In this document: piece by piece, positions 1 through 10,341 of the stretch
How the letters are laid out: every line of letters begins with the position of its first letter
Position numbering within the stretch: the first letter of the stretch is position 1
DNA from: Acidobacteriota bacterium
GTDB lineage: Bacteria > Acidobacteriota > Blastocatellia > Pyrinomonadales > Pyrinomonadaceae
Assembly: GCA_019639195.1 (NCBI GenBank)
Contig: JAHBSI010000001.1
Coordinates: 682,001 to 746,000 of the forward strand
Length of the DNA: 64,000 nt
Direction of reading: 5' to 3'
Notes under the pieces: generated by a model
Database searches by the model: none
Told to the model about the DNA's origin: nothing
Seen by the model: only the letters and a program-made list of their open reading frames with translations
Translations under genes and position numbers: made by a program

Positions 1-1
1 G

Positions 2-241
2 ACGATGCCGGTCGAGACACCCGAACAGATCGCGGCGGCGACCGCAGCAAAACAACCTTTGATCCTTTACGGCCAATTGATAAACGACATCATCGTCTTC
101 CTGATCGTTGCGTTCGTGATGTTCCTACTCGCGAAATACGTCGTCAAACTCGTCAAAGGGCTCGAAGCCGAAGCGGCGGCGCCAACCGCCGAGGAAACAC
201 TATTGGGCGAGATCCGCGATATTCTGAGATCGAAGGCTTAG
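2..241 (+). CDS. mscL: Large-conductance mechanosensitive channel MscL, C-terminal part
   Basis: The reading frame is already open at the window edge, so only the last 79 or so residues are present. They contain a hydrophobic segment (INDIIVFLIVAFVMFLLAK), matching the second membrane helix of MscL. A charged cytoplasmic tail follows, ending in [16 protein letters not shown], which fits the MscL C-terminal helix that usually reads LLxEIRDLL. MscL opens under membrane tension to release solutes on osmotic downshock. The stop codon overlaps the end of the convergent folate gene by 4 nt. The N-terminal half lies outside the window. Confidence 0.88.
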   Translation, partial: TMPVETPEQIAAATAAKQPLILYGQLINDIIVFLIVAFVMFLLAKYVVKLVKGLEAEAAAPTAEETLLGEIRDILRSKA

Positions 242-846
242 TTGCTCCAGTCATTCGCCTCAACAGGCGTTCGCTCGGGGTGAAAGACGGCATCGGGCGT
301 GATACAAAGATCCAGCGGGATGTCCGCAGGATGCGTTTCTATTGGCGTGTCCTGCGGCCCCCAATGACAGAGTCCGATCTTCAGGCAGCCGGGAGCGGTT
401 TGCGTTAGGAATCGATCGTAAAAACCCTTGCCGTAGCCGACGCGATGGCCCAGGCGATCAAAGCCGAGCATCGGGACCAGCACGATATCTATCTCTGTGG
501 GCGAGATGACCTCGCCATCGGAAGATTCGCGAATCCCCCAGCGATCTTTAACAAGCACGGTCGTTTCGTCGAAAATGACCGCATCCATCTCGCCGGTTGC
601 GTGGTCTATTCGCGGAGCAGCGGTCGTGATCTGAGGTCGGTCGCGCCAAAGCCGCATATAGATCATCGATGTGTCGAGCTCATTGAATTTTGCGATCCGA
701 ATGAACGTGTGCAGGACGCGTATCGAAGCAAGATCCACTGCACCAAAAAAGCGTTCCGAAATGCGGCGGCTTGCGTCCGCCACCTCGCCCGGAGTGAGCC
801 TGCGACGACGCTCGAGCAATTCTTTCCGCAGATCATCCTTTGTCAT
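238..846 (-). CDS. 5-formyltetrahydrofolate cyclo-ligase
   Basis: A 202-residue protein of the MTHFS/YgfA family, which converts 5-formyl-THF to 5,10-methenyl-THF using ATP. The family signature is present near residues 130-150: [20 protein letters not shown], with the GYGKGFYD phosphate-binding loop. The N-terminal [18 protein letters not shown] segment matches the usual basic start. The ATG overlaps the mnmA stop in an ATGA junction, so translation is probably coupled to mnmA. It converges on mscL with a 4-nt overlap. Confidence 0.9.
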   Translation of the reverse strand: MTKDDLRKELLERRRRLTPGEVADASRRISERFFGAVDLASIRVLHTFIRIAKFNELDTSMIYMRLWRDRPQITTAAPRIDHATGEMDAVIFDETTVLVKDRWGIRESSDGEVISPTEIDIVLVPMLGFDRLGHRVGYGKGFYDRFLTQTAPGCLKIGLCHWGPQDTPIETHPADIPLDLCITPDAVFHPERTPVEANDWSN

Positions 847-1973
847 CCGGCGTCGCCTTGCCTTTCGATCCAGCCGCCGCCAAGAACCTCTTCCGCAGTT
901 TCGATGTCGTAGAAGATCGCTGCCTGTCCCGGCGTAACGGCGCGCTGAGGTTCGTCGAACGTCACGCGGGCTCGGTCGCCGTCTAGCGGAAAGATCGTTG
1001 CGGCGGCGGGTTCGTGCCGATAACGCACCTTTACGCGTGCTCGAACTTCACCGGTCGGGAACTCGGGGGCGGTCCAATTCACGCCTCGTGTCGTAAATTC
1101 TCGACAAGCAAGGTCTTCCTCATCGCCGACGATCACGCGATTCTTCGCTCGTTCGATCTGCGTAACGTAAAGCGGCTTTTCGCTCGAGATACCGAGCCCG
1201 CGACGCTGCCCGACGGTGTATCGATGAATGCCGGTGTGCTGTCCGAGAACTTTACCCGAACCATCCACGATCTCGCCGCCCGCAGGGATCTCGGATTCGC
1301 GGTGCTCGTGCGTCAGATAGCGGTCGATAAATTCCGAATACTTGCCGTCAGGCACGAAACAGATCTCCTGCGATTCGGCCTTCTCCGCCGTATAAAGCGA
1401 TGATGCCCGTGCGACATCCCGCGCGTCGGATTTATCCATTTCGCCGAGCGGAAAGAGTGCACGCGAGAGCTGCTCCTGCGTCAACTCCCAAAGAAAGTAG
1501 CTCTGATCCTTATTCTTATCGCGTCCGCGAAGTAGCTTATAGCGGCCTGCTTTTTCGTCGTATTCAACGCGGGCGTAATGCCCCGTCGCAACCTTTTCGC
1601 AGCCGACGGACAACGCCATTCGATCGAGCGATGCGAATTTTAGACGTGAATTGCAAGCAACACAGGGTATTGGCGTTTCGCCTGAAAGATAGGCCGCAAC
1701 AAAGGGCTCAACAACATCGCGGTCAAAATCCTTCTCAAGATTTAGAACGTAGAATGGAAATCCGAGCTTTTCCGCCACACGGCGTGCATCGTAAACATCA
1801 TCCAGCGAACAGCAACGCGAAGGCAGCGGTTCGCCGTTCTCGTCCGTATTTATCAGTCGCCGCTGATCCCACAGCTGCATCGTGAAGCCGACGAGTTCGT
1901 GCCCCTGCTCTTGTAATATCGCCGCCGCCGCCGAACTATCGACGCCCCCGCTCATTGCCACCGCGATCTTCAT
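843..1973 (-). CDS. mnmA: tRNA-specific 2-thiouridylase MnmA
   Basis: A 376-residue protein that thiolates U34 of tRNA-Lys, Glu and Gln (s2U) in the cytoplasm. The N-terminal PP-loop AMSGGVDSS binds ATP. The two catalytic cysteines lie in [10 protein letters not shown] (near residue 103) and [10 protein letters not shown] (near residue 205). Length matches the family. A GGCGGAGCG ribosome-binding site precedes the ATG. It heads a two-gene unit with the folate cyclo-ligase. The same U34 is modified by MnmE-MnmG, encoded at 33.5-37.6 kb, so much of the mnm5s2U34 pathway is in this window. Confidence 0.96.
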   Translation of the reverse strand: MKIAVAMSGGVDSSAAAAILQEQGHELVGFTMQLWDQRRLINTDENGEPLPSRCCSLDDVYDARRVAEKLGFPFYVLNLEKDFDRDVVEPFVAAYLSGETPIPCVACNSRLKFASLDRMALSVGCEKVATGHYARVEYDEKAGRYKLLRGRDKNKDQSYFLWELTQEQLSRALFPLGEMDKSDARDVARASSLYTAEKAESQEICFVPDGKYSEFIDRYLTHEHRESEIPAGGEIVDGSGKVLGQHTGIHRYTVGQRRGLGISSEKPLYVTQIERAKNRVIVGDEEDLACREFTTRGVNWTAPEFPTGEVRARVKVRYRHEPAAATIFPLDGDRARVTFDEPQRAVTPGQAAIFYDIETAEEVLGGGWIERQGDAG

Positions 1974-2120
1974 AACACGCTCCGCCTTACCCGGCGAAAC
2001 CTTTGATTATATTCCTTTATCAAGACTAATTAGTAATTAGGAAATTAACAATTAAAAATTCGAAAGCGGAAGGGTCGATCGATCCCTCATGCCGAACCCG
2101 ATGAAAAGCATATATCGTAA

Positions 2121-2149
2121 TTTTCATTTTCCGCGGCGAATGCTATAGT
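2121..2149 (+). promoter_or_regulatory. Candidate promoter for the MATE gene
   Basis: TTTTCA (2121-2126), a 17-bp spacer and TATAGT (2144-2149). The -10 is good and the -35 poor. It would give a leader of about 180 nt before the ATG at 2340. Confidence 0.35.
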
Positions 2150-2236
2150 CTCTCCTGCTATGAAGATCTCTGTCCGCTAAATAACCTCCCCGTACATTTT
2201 GTGTGAAGACACGTTTTGGCGTGCGTGAATTTCGCA

Positions 2237-2300
2237 GCCGGTGTCCGAACTTTCCTTGTGGCTTGACCGTAAAGCCAGGATGCACCTTGTGTCTCTCGGC
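2237..2300 (+). promoter_or_regulatory. Folded leader element upstream of the MATE gene
   Basis: Three nested helices can be drawn by eye: GCCG (2237-2240) with CGGC (2297-2300); GGTGTCC (2240-2246) with GGA and CACC (2278-2286, TG bulge); and the hairpin GGCTT (2260-2264)/AAGCC (2272-2276). The first two helices compete for G2240. The element lies 40-100 nt before the transporter ATG. I do not recognise a known riboswitch consensus. It could be a transport-linked leader or chance folding. Confidence 0.25.
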
Positions 2301-2339
2301 CGGAACGGTATCTCGTAACAGACGCGAATTTTGCTTTTT

Positions 2340-3758
2340 ATGTCCACGAACGAAATTGGCACCGAGGTGTCAAAACAATCAATATTTTCCATCCTGAAGG
2401 AAGCCATCGCGGGTTCAGACCGCGATTTTACTAAGGCTCCCCTGGGGACGGCGATCTTTCTTTTGGCCGTGCCGATGATCGTTGAAATGTTCGCCGAGAG
2501 CCTTTTTGCGATCGTCGACATCTTTTTTGTCGCGCACATCGGCGCCGATGCGGTCGCCGCGGTCGGCATCACGGAATCGATGATGTTCCTCGTCTATTCG
2601 GTGGCGATCGGCGTCGCGATCGGTGCGACGGCGACTGTTGCACGACGCTTCGGCGAGGGCGACCTCGACGGAGCGGCACGTACCGCGACGCATGCGATCT
2701 ATCTTGGCCTTGCGGCGTCGCTGGTGATGGGCGCGATCGGATTCATCTTCGCCCCTGATCTCTTGAGGCTTATGGGAGCCGAAGAGAGCGTCGTCGCGAC
2801 CGGAACGACGTTCACCAGAATAATGCTCGGCGGAGATACGGCCGTGCTCGCGCTTTTCCTGCTCAACGCGATCTTCCGCGGCGTCGGCGATGCGGCGATC
2901 GCGATGCGCGTACTTTGGCTTGCGAACATCTTGAACATCATCCTCGGCCCGTGTTTCATCCTTGGGCTTGGACCCTTTCCGGAACTCGGTGTAACGGGTG
3001 CCGCGGTTGGCACGGTGATCGGACGTTCCGTAGGTGCATTGTATGCGGCCTATTGCTTGTTTTTTGGTAATCGCCGGATAACGATCAAGGCCGAACATTG
3101 GCGGCTGAGCACTGATCTGCTTCGCAAGCTAATCAAGGTCTCGGCGCCCGCCGTGCTGCAATTCTTTGTGCAGACAGCGAGTTGGATCGGATTGGTCCGC
3201 GTCGTGATCGGTTTCGGTACGGCAGCGGTCGCAGGGTATCAGATCGGGATCAGAATGGTGCTTTTTGCCCTGCTGCCGTCGATCGGACTTGCGAATGCGG
3301 CGGCGACGCTCGTCGGTCAAAATCTCGGTGCCGGAAAGCCTGATCGGGCCGAAAAGGCCGTCTGGAAGGCGGTTCGATACAACGTCGTTGTGCAAACCGC
3401 GATCGGCGTTCTTTTCGTCATCTTCGCTCACCCGATCGCGGCGGTGTTCACCTACGAACCGGAAGTGCTTGCTTACGCGACTGACGCTCTGCGCGTCATC
3501 GCTTACGGCTTCTTCTTCTACGCGGTCGGTATGGTGCTGGAGACGGCTTTCAACGGTGCCGGTGACACGATGACGCCGACATACATCGCTCTTGGCGTGT
3601 TCTGGCTCTTCGAGATACCGCTTGCGTATGTTCTCTCTTACCACTTCGGCCTCGGAGCACACGGTGCGTTCTGGTCGATCACGATCGCGTTCTCGGTGCT
3701 TGCCGTCGTCGCGGCGATCATCTTCCGGCGTGGTAAATGGAAACTGAAGCAGGTGTAG
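2340..3758 (+). CDS. MATE-family multidrug/sodium efflux transporter
   Basis: A 472-residue integral membrane protein with about 12 hydrophobic segments in two homologous halves, the usual MATE (NorM/DinF) plan. The first repeat contains PMIVEMFAESLFAIVDIFFV; a similar segment recurs in the second half. Such carriers export cationic compounds or drugs using a Na+ or H+ gradient. I chose the ATG at 2340 (MSTNEIG); a TTG nine nt upstream is the alternative. No strong ribosome-binding site is visible. A long leader with potential secondary structure precedes it. The substrate cannot be read from sequence. Confidence 0.88.
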   Translation: MSTNEIGTEVSKQSIFSILKEAIAGSDRDFTKAPLGTAIFLLAVPMIVEMFAESLFAIVDIFFVAHIGADAVAAVGITESMMFLVYSVAIGVAIGATATVARRFGEGDLDGAARTATHAIYLGLAASLVMGAIGFIFAPDLLRLMGAEESVVATGTTFTRIMLGGDTAVLALFLLNAIFRGVGDAAIAMRVLWLANILNIILGPCFILGLGPFPELGVTGAAVGTVIGRSVGALYAAYCLFFGNRRITIKAEHWRLSTDLLRKLIKVSAPAVLQFFVQTASWIGLVRVVIGFGTAAVAGYQIGIRMVLFALLPSIGLANAAATLVGQNLGAGKPDRAEKAVWKAVRYNVVVQTAIGVLFVIFAHPIAAVFTYEPEVLAYATDALRVIAYGFFFYAVGMVLETAFNGAGDTMTPTYIALGVFWLFEIPLAYVLSYHFGLGAHGAFWSITIAFSVLAVVAAIIFRRGKWKLKQV

Positions 3759-3830
3759 GCATCGACGGGCGGATCAATGGCACGGTTGGCCCGCACGCTT
3801 TCTGCATTTTGTGGCACAATCTCTTGTTAG

Positions 3831-4523
3831 ATGGCACTGATCGACTTTCCCGATCCGCTCACGACACGAGGCCCGCGTTGGCTGACGGACGGCGAATATT
3901 ATTATTCGGCGGGCGGTATCGTCCACCTCGGGGGCGAACTTTCGATCGAGAATCTCCGCAACGCATATCGTGCCGGCATCTTTCCGTGGTACACGCCCGG
4001 CCTGCCGCTGCCATGGCATTCGCCGGACCCGCGAGCGATCCTCGTCTTTGACGATCTCAAGATACCACGGAGCCTTGCAAAGCTCCGGCGCCAGGGAAAA
4101 TTCACCTTCACGATCGACAAGGACTTTCGCTCGGTGATCGAAGCGTGTGCTAAAAGCGAGCGGCCGGACCAGCCGGGAACCTGGATCACGCCGGAATTTA
4201 TCGAAGCCTATACCGCATTTCACGAGGCTGGTGACGCACACAGTGTCGAAGTTTGGAACGCCGATGGCGAGCTCGTCGGCGGGCTTTACGGTGTTGATGC
4301 GGGCGGTGTTTTCTGCGGCGAGTCGATGTTCTATCTTGAACCGAACACCTCAAAACTCGCGCTTCTCTTCCTGATCGACCATCTGCGCTCGCGCGGAGCA
4401 ACGTGGCTCGATATCCAGGTGATGACGCCGCACCTCGAAAGCCTCGGCGCAATGGAGATCCGGCGAGACGAATTCCTTCAACGACTTAAAGACGTACAAG
4501 ATGCGGGTTTGGAAATATTCTAG
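3831..4523 (+). CDS. aat: Leucyl/phenylalanyl-tRNA-protein transferase
   Basis: A 230-residue cytoplasmic enzyme of the N-degron pathway, transferring Leu or Phe from aminoacyl-tRNA to proteins with N-terminal Lys or Arg. The diagnostic block GIFPWYTPGLPLPWHSPDPR lies near residues 48-67, and GLYGVDAGGVFCGESMF near 148-164. Length is close to the E. coli enzyme (234). It lies 72 nt downstream of the MATE gene on the same strand and may be co-transcribed with it. Confidence 0.95.
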   Translation: MALIDFPDPLTTRGPRWLTDGEYYYSAGGIVHLGGELSIENLRNAYRAGIFPWYTPGLPLPWHSPDPRAILVFDDLKIPRSLAKLRRQGKFTFTIDKDFRSVIEACAKSERPDQPGTWITPEFIEAYTAFHEAGDAHSVEVWNADGELVGGLYGVDAGGVFCGESMFYLEPNTSKLALLFLIDHLRSRGATWLDIQVMTPHLESLGAMEIRRDEFLQRLKDVQDAGLEIF

Positions 4524-4897
4524 GCCCGGCCTTTTGCGACCTTTACCATCGCGATGGTGAAAATGACCGCAAGCGCAAGGTCGATCATCGCTCCAATAAA
4601 GAAACCGCCCACGGCCATTCTTCCTGTCAGGTACAGAACAATGCAGGGAACCGCAAAGCTTAGTTTTTCGAGGATCGCGATCGGTATCAGCGCACGAAAC
4701 GCGCTCGGGTCGAACGCTATCACTAAAAAGATGAGTTGAAAGACGGTCGCAAGGCCGAGAAACCCGTAATAGAATTCCGGATGCGTGATCGCGGGCGGAA
4801 GATCAGCACCGACCTTTGCCTCGAGAAAGAACTGAGGCAGCAGAACAAGCAAGCCGTAGATGGCCGCAAGAAGAAAGGAATATCGAGCAAATTTCAT
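4520..4897 (-). CDS. Small four-helix membrane protein, unknown function
   Basis: A 125-residue protein starting MKFARYSFLLAAIYGLLVLL, with four hydrophobic segments and almost no loops. The reading frame continues upstream into the gyrB end, but that part (Arg-rich, no helix) looks non-coding, so I start at the ATG at 4897. It lies 35 nt downstream of gyrB on the same strand and overlaps the aat stop by 4 nt. I do not recognise the family. Confidence 0.6.
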   Translation of the reverse strand: MKFARYSFLLAAIYGLLVLLPQFFLEAKVGADLPPAITHPEFYYGFLGLATVFQLIFLVIAFDPSAFRALIPIAILEKLSFAVPCIVLYLTGRMAVGGFFIGAMIDLALAVIFTIAMVKVAKGRA

Positions 4898-4911
4898 ATC
4901 GGGAGAGACGG

Positions 4912-4928
4912 AACGGGAGGCTCCCGTT
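4912..4928 (-). repeat. Short palindrome after gyrB
   Basis: AACGGGAG (4912-4919) and CTCCCGTT (4921-4928) form a perfect inverted repeat 5 nt past the gyrB stop. No U-tract follows on the minus strand, so an intrinsic terminator is unlikely. It may be an mRNA end-stabilising hairpin or processing site. Confidence 0.35.
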
Positions 4929-4932
4929 CGCG

Positions 4933-7383
<2,451 letters not shown>

Positions 7384-7464
7384 CTAAACAAGTTATGCGT
7401 GTTTTAGCCGTGAGCGGGCCGTACATCGAAAGGGATGAGAAACACTTTCTGCTTTCAAGTCATT

Positions 7465-7512
7465 ATTTTACCATTTTTTGGCTATAAAACACAGCCAAAA
7501 GCAAGGTAAAAT
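7465..7512 (-). promoter_or_regulatory. Nested inverted repeats between recF and gyrB
   Basis: ATTTTACC (7465-7472) pairs with GGTAAAAT (7505-7512), and inside it TTTTGGCT (7476-7483) pairs with AGCCAAAA (7493-7500). Both arms are perfect 8-mers. The element follows the recF stop by 9 nt and precedes gyrB by about 118 nt on the transcribed strand. It may be a recF terminator or attenuator, or a supercoil-sensitive cruciform in the gyrB leader. No classical U-tract follows the inner hairpin. Confidence 0.45.
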
Positions 7513-7521
7513 GGGCCGTAT

Positions 7522-8622
7522 CTAGCGGCTTTCTGCGGCTCCGTGCGAGACCGTAAAAACACTCGCGCCGCCGCCAAAACGCTCGACAAAACTCTCTTTT
7601 GATGTCGTAGCAAAGGTCTGTGTCTTTCCCTTCAGAAACTCGAGCAGGCTTGCGATGCGAGCGTAATCGAGCTCGGCATCGATATCGTCGATCAGAAACA
7701 ACGGATACTCGCCCCTGGTCGCCTCAAAGACCGTCACTTCTGCAAGCAGCAGGATCAGGAGAGCACTCCGCTGCTGTCCGGCCGAGCCGAACTTTCGGAG
7801 GTCGTGGCCATCGAATGTGATATCGAGATCGTCCCGATGCGTCCCGATCAGCGAGTGTCCGGCGACGAGTTCGGCCTGAACACGCAGTTTCAGTCGTTCG
7901 GCGATCAATTCGGCATACGCGGAAAGATCGCCTTTCCCCTCAAGCGATGATGCGTATCGGATCGCAACCTCTTCGCGGCCAAACAGCTTGCGTTCGAGCA
8001 CTTCGTTCAGCCGCTCAACGAAACGCATGCGCGCACGGTGGATGTGCGTTGCAAGCCGAACAAGCTGCTCGTTCCAAGGTTCGAGGGCAGCGGCCGTCTT
8101 ATCGATCGTCCAACCTTCATCGCGGGCCGTTTGCAGGAGTGAATTCTTTTGCCGAATGACGCGAGCGTAATCCCCCGCTACCTGCACGAATGGCGGATGA
8201 AGGCCTGTGATCCCGGCGTCAAGGAAGCGACGGCGGGCTTCCGGCGTTCCGCGAACTATCTCAAGCTCATCGGCAGTGAATCTGACAGCGAAAAGATGCC
8301 CTAGATAGCGTTGTGCGGGCTCTTTTTTATCGTTAATCGTCAGTATCTTGAGATTTCCGTCGATCGCGACCTGCAGCTTGCGCGTAACCTCCGGCGAATC
8401 GGCAACTTGCCCTGAAACAATAGCCAGCCTTTCGCCAAACTTCACCGCCTCGGTAAGTTTCGACGTGCGAAATGACCGCGTCGTCGCAAGCAGATCGATC
8501 GCCTCAAGCCAGTTCGTTTTGCCCTCGCCGTTTGCGCCAAAAAAGACGTTGAGGCCGTCGCTAAAGGCGATCTCACCGTGCAAGTTCCTAAAATTTGAGG
8601 CGTTTATTGACTTGAGCCGCAT
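7522..8622 (-). CDS. recF: DNA replication and repair protein RecF
   Basis: A 366-residue SMC-like ATPase that helps load RecA at gaps with RecO and RecR. Walker A is FFGANGEGKTN (near residue 34), the ABC signature is GSAGQQRSALLILLLAE, and Walker B is LFLIDDIDAELD. The start is set at the ATG at 8622 (MRLKSINASNFRN), where RecF homologues begin; a CGAAAGGC site precedes it. The frame is open 84 nt further upstream, but that stretch has no homology-like content. It sits with gyrB but about 40 kb from dnaA-dnaN, unlike the classic dnaA-dnaN-recF-gyrB order. Confidence 0.94.
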   Translation of the reverse strand: MRLKSINASNFRNLHGEIAFSDGLNVFFGANGEGKTNWLEAIDLLATTRSFRTSKLTEAVKFGERLAIVSGQVADSPEVTRKLQVAIDGNLKILTINDKKEPAQRYLGHLFAVRFTADELEIVRGTPEARRRFLDAGITGLHPPFVQVAGDYARVIRQKNSLLQTARDEGWTIDKTAAALEPWNEQLVRLATHIHRARMRFVERLNEVLERKLFGREEVAIRYASSLEGKGDLSAYAELIAERLKLRVQAELVAGHSLIGTHRDDLDITFDGHDLRKFGSAGQQRSALLILLLAEVTVFEATRGEYPLFLIDDIDAELDYARIASLLEFLKGKTQTFATTSKESFVERFGGGASVFTVSHGAAESR

Positions 8623-8750
8623 GCCTTTCGAGCAAAGGATAGAGTTTAGCACGCCGCAGAACGCAGCATCGCGAAGGAGAATATGAAACCGTTCAGAAGA
8701 TCTCATTGTCGCCCCTCACCTCTCCCGACGGCAGGAACTTTATGGAAAAC

Positions 8751-8779
8751 TTGCGGTGTTAAAACTTTTTTAATAGTAT
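8751..8779 (+). promoter_or_regulatory. Candidate sigma-70 promoter for the TlpA-like gene
   Basis: TTGCGG (8751-8756), exactly 17 bp of AT-rich spacer, and TAGTAT (8774-8779), 60 nt before the ATG at 8839. Confidence 0.5.
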
Positions 8780-8838
8780 AGGGCGTATTGCCCCGACCGT
8801 CTCAAACGAGACGTTTCCCCGTCTGAAGTTCAACGAAA

Positions 8839-9369
8839 ATGCGTAGTCTCTTGATCGTACTCACAATTCTTGCGGCTTTTGCGATCCCGGCCGAGGCACA
8901 GAACCACCTGAAGGTCGGTGAGCAGGCCCCTACATTCACGACCGCGTCGCTCGACGGAAAGCAGTTCGATCTTGCAGGGGCACGAGGCAAGGTGGTCCTT
9001 GTTGCCTTTTGGTCAACGCGGTGCGCTATCTGCCAAAGCGAGATCCCAAAACTTAACAGCCTGCAGGCACGCCTCCGCGACAAGAATGTAGAATTTCTGG
9101 CCCTTTCTATGGAGCCGGCGAACCGTATCAGCACATTTCTTGCCAAGCATCGATTCGATTTTCGCGTGATCCCGGAGAGTTTCGATATTGTCCTCAAATA
9201 CGCGGACCGCGATAAGGAAGGGAATCTTGAGATGGGCTTCCCGGCGTATTACCTGATCGATCCGCAGGGCAATATCGTTTTTAAGGACAGCGGCTGGGAT
9301 CGCACTGTTGAGCTTGAGGCAAAGATCAACTCCCTTCTCACCCGGCAGCTTGCATCCGCAAGGCCGTAG
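8839..9369 (+). CDS. Exported TlpA/ResA-like thioredoxin-fold protein
   Basis: A 176-residue protein with a signal peptide (RSLLIVLTILAAFAIPAEA, cleavage before QNH). A thioredoxin-like domain of the AhpC-TSA/TlpA type follows. The redox motif is FWSTRCAICQSEIPKL (CxxC, near residues 56-59) and the cis-Pro region is MGFPAYYLIDPQG. Such proteins act in the periplasm as thiol reductants or in cytochrome c maturation. It appears monocistronic, with its own promoter and a terminator at 9397-9442. Both active-site positions are Cys codons, so it is not a selenoprotein. Confidence 0.87.
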   Translation: MRSLLIVLTILAAFAIPAEAQNHLKVGEQAPTFTTASLDGKQFDLAGARGKVVLVAFWSTRCAICQSEIPKLNSLQARLRDKNVEFLALSMEPANRISTFLAKHRFDFRVIPESFDIVLKYADRDKEGNLEMGFPAYYLIDPQGNIVFKDSGWDRTVELEAKINSLLTRQLASARP

Positions 9370-9396
9370 ACCCGTCGCTACACAGCACTGCTTCCG

Positions 9397-9442
9397 AAAA
9401 AGCCGCCATTCGCCTTGATGGGCAAATTGGTTGGCTTTTTTT
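9397..9442 (+). terminator. Rho-independent terminator after the TlpA-like gene
   Basis: AAAAAGCC (9397-9404) pairs with GGCTTTTTTT (9433-9442), giving an 8-bp stem ending in a T-run 28 nt past the stop. The loop is long (28 nt). Confidence 0.5.
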
Positions 9443-9484
9443 GTGCCCGATGCGATATATTCATAGTTCGCCCACGCCTTTTGC

Positions 9485-9570
9485 GGAGAGGTAGCCTAAT
9501 TGGTAAGGCAGTAGTCTTGAAAACTACCGCGGGAAACCGCTTGCAGGTTCGAGTCCTGTCCTCTCCGCCA
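9485..9570 (+). tRNA. tRNA-Ser (anticodon UGA)
   Basis: An 86-nt class II tRNA. The acceptor GGAGAGG pairs with CCTCTCC before an encoded GCCA. The anticodon stem GTAGT/ACTAC encloses TGA at 9518-9520. A long variable arm GCGG-GAAA-CCGC and a T-arm with GGTTCGAGTCC complete it. The long variable arm and TGA anticodon identify serine, reading UCN codons. Confidence 0.95.
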
Positions 9571-9698
9571 CCTTCATGACAGGTTTGGCGCCCCGTTCAC
9601 ACCAAGAACCAGCCTTGAAGGCTAGCGTCTTTCCAGTTCCCGTAGCGGCCGCGCATTAGACTCCTTGCTCATCGCCCAAATTTAGCCTAAACTCTGGT

Positions 9699-9716
9699 TG
9701 AATGAACATTCATTCA
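9699..9716 (+). promoter_or_regulatory. FadR-type operator (autoregulatory palindrome)
   Basis: TGAATGAACATTCATTCA is a 7-bp inverted repeat with a 4-bp centre. It fits the operator of Bacillus FadR (TGAATGANTANTCATTCA) at all but one specified base. It ends 16 nt before the regulator ATG, just ahead of the CCGGAG ribosome-binding site, so the regulator probably represses its own operon and is relieved by long-chain acyl-CoA. Confidence 0.75.
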
Positions 9717-9732
9717 CCTCCGGAGAATCAAT

Positions 9733-10341
9733 ATGGCGAAGGCGGCGAAACAGGCAGCAAAGAACGGAGTTGCAGATAAACGGGAGGCGATCCTGCGTGC
9801 CGGGATAAAGGTTTTTGCGGCAAAAGGCTTCTTCAATTCGAAGGTTGCGGACGTCGCAGCTGAGGCAGGCGTTGCCGACGGTACGGTCTATCTATACTTC
9901 AAGGGAAAGGACGACATTCTTCATTCCGTCTTTGACCGTGCGATGGCAGAATTCATCGCCGAGGGTCAACGCGAGCTCGAAAAGCTCGATGACCCCGCCG
10001 CACAGCTTGCGAAGATAGCGGAATTGCATCTATCGCGGCTCGGGGCGGACCGCTCGCTCGCGGTCGTTTTTCAGATAGAGCTTCGCGGCTCAACAAAGTT
10101 TATGGAGGCCTTCTCGGCGGCGGCGTTCGCCGAGTATCTCGCGATCATCCGCAAGACGATCGAATCAGGTCAAAAGCGAGGCATCTTTCGAGATGATGTA
10201 AAGTCCGTGGTCGCGGCGAAAATATTCTACGGCGCGCTGGACGAGATGGTGACGAATTGGATCCTGTCAAAAAAGCCGTATCCGCTTGAGCCGCTGGCGG
10301 GCGAGGTCGTCAAGGTATTTCTCGGAGGGATGAGATCCTAG
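9733..10341 (+). CDS. TetR-family fatty-acid regulator (FadR type)
   Basis: A 202-residue TetR repressor. The helix-turn-helix spans about residues 17-63 (DKREAILRAGIKVFAAKGF, then GVADGTVYLYFKGKDDIL). The ligand domain carries the FadR-like C-terminus KIFYGALDEMVTNWILSKK. It is followed without a gap by an acyl-CoA synthetase, and a FadR-type palindrome lies just upstream. The likely role is control of long-chain fatty-acid activation and beta-oxidation. Ligand and regulon are inferred from Bacillus and Thermus FadR homologues. Confidence 0.87.
   Translation: MAKAAKQAAKNGVADKREAILRAGIKVFAAKGFFNSKVADVAAEAGVADGTVYLYFKGKDDILHSVFDRAMAEFIAEGQRELEKLDDPAAQLAKIAELHLSRLGADRSLAVVFQIELRGSTKFMEAFSAAAFAEYLAIIRKTIESGQKRGIFRDDVKSVVAAKIFYGALDEMVTNWILSKKPYPLEPLAGEVVKVFLGGMRS

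Larger units (their letters stand above)
1974..2339. other. Intergenic region between mnmA and the MATE gene
   Basis: This 366-nt gap separates two divergent genes. On the minus strand a TATAAT hexamer (complement of 2006-2011) lies about 35 nt before mnmA. An AT-rich tract runs from about 2027 to 2060. On the plus strand TATAGT at 2144-2149 has a weak TTTTCA 17 bp upstream. From there to the MATE start is a leader of roughly 180 nt, part of which folds (see 2237-2300). I see no convincing small gene here. Confidence 0.5.

Noticed and set aside
4912..4928. Terminator after gyrB
   Set aside because: The palindrome has no U-tract and only a one-base minimal loop, and a gene follows 35 nt after gyrB.
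8999..9040. Selenocysteine in the TlpA-like CxxC
   Set aside because: Both positions are TGC codons with no in-frame TGA.
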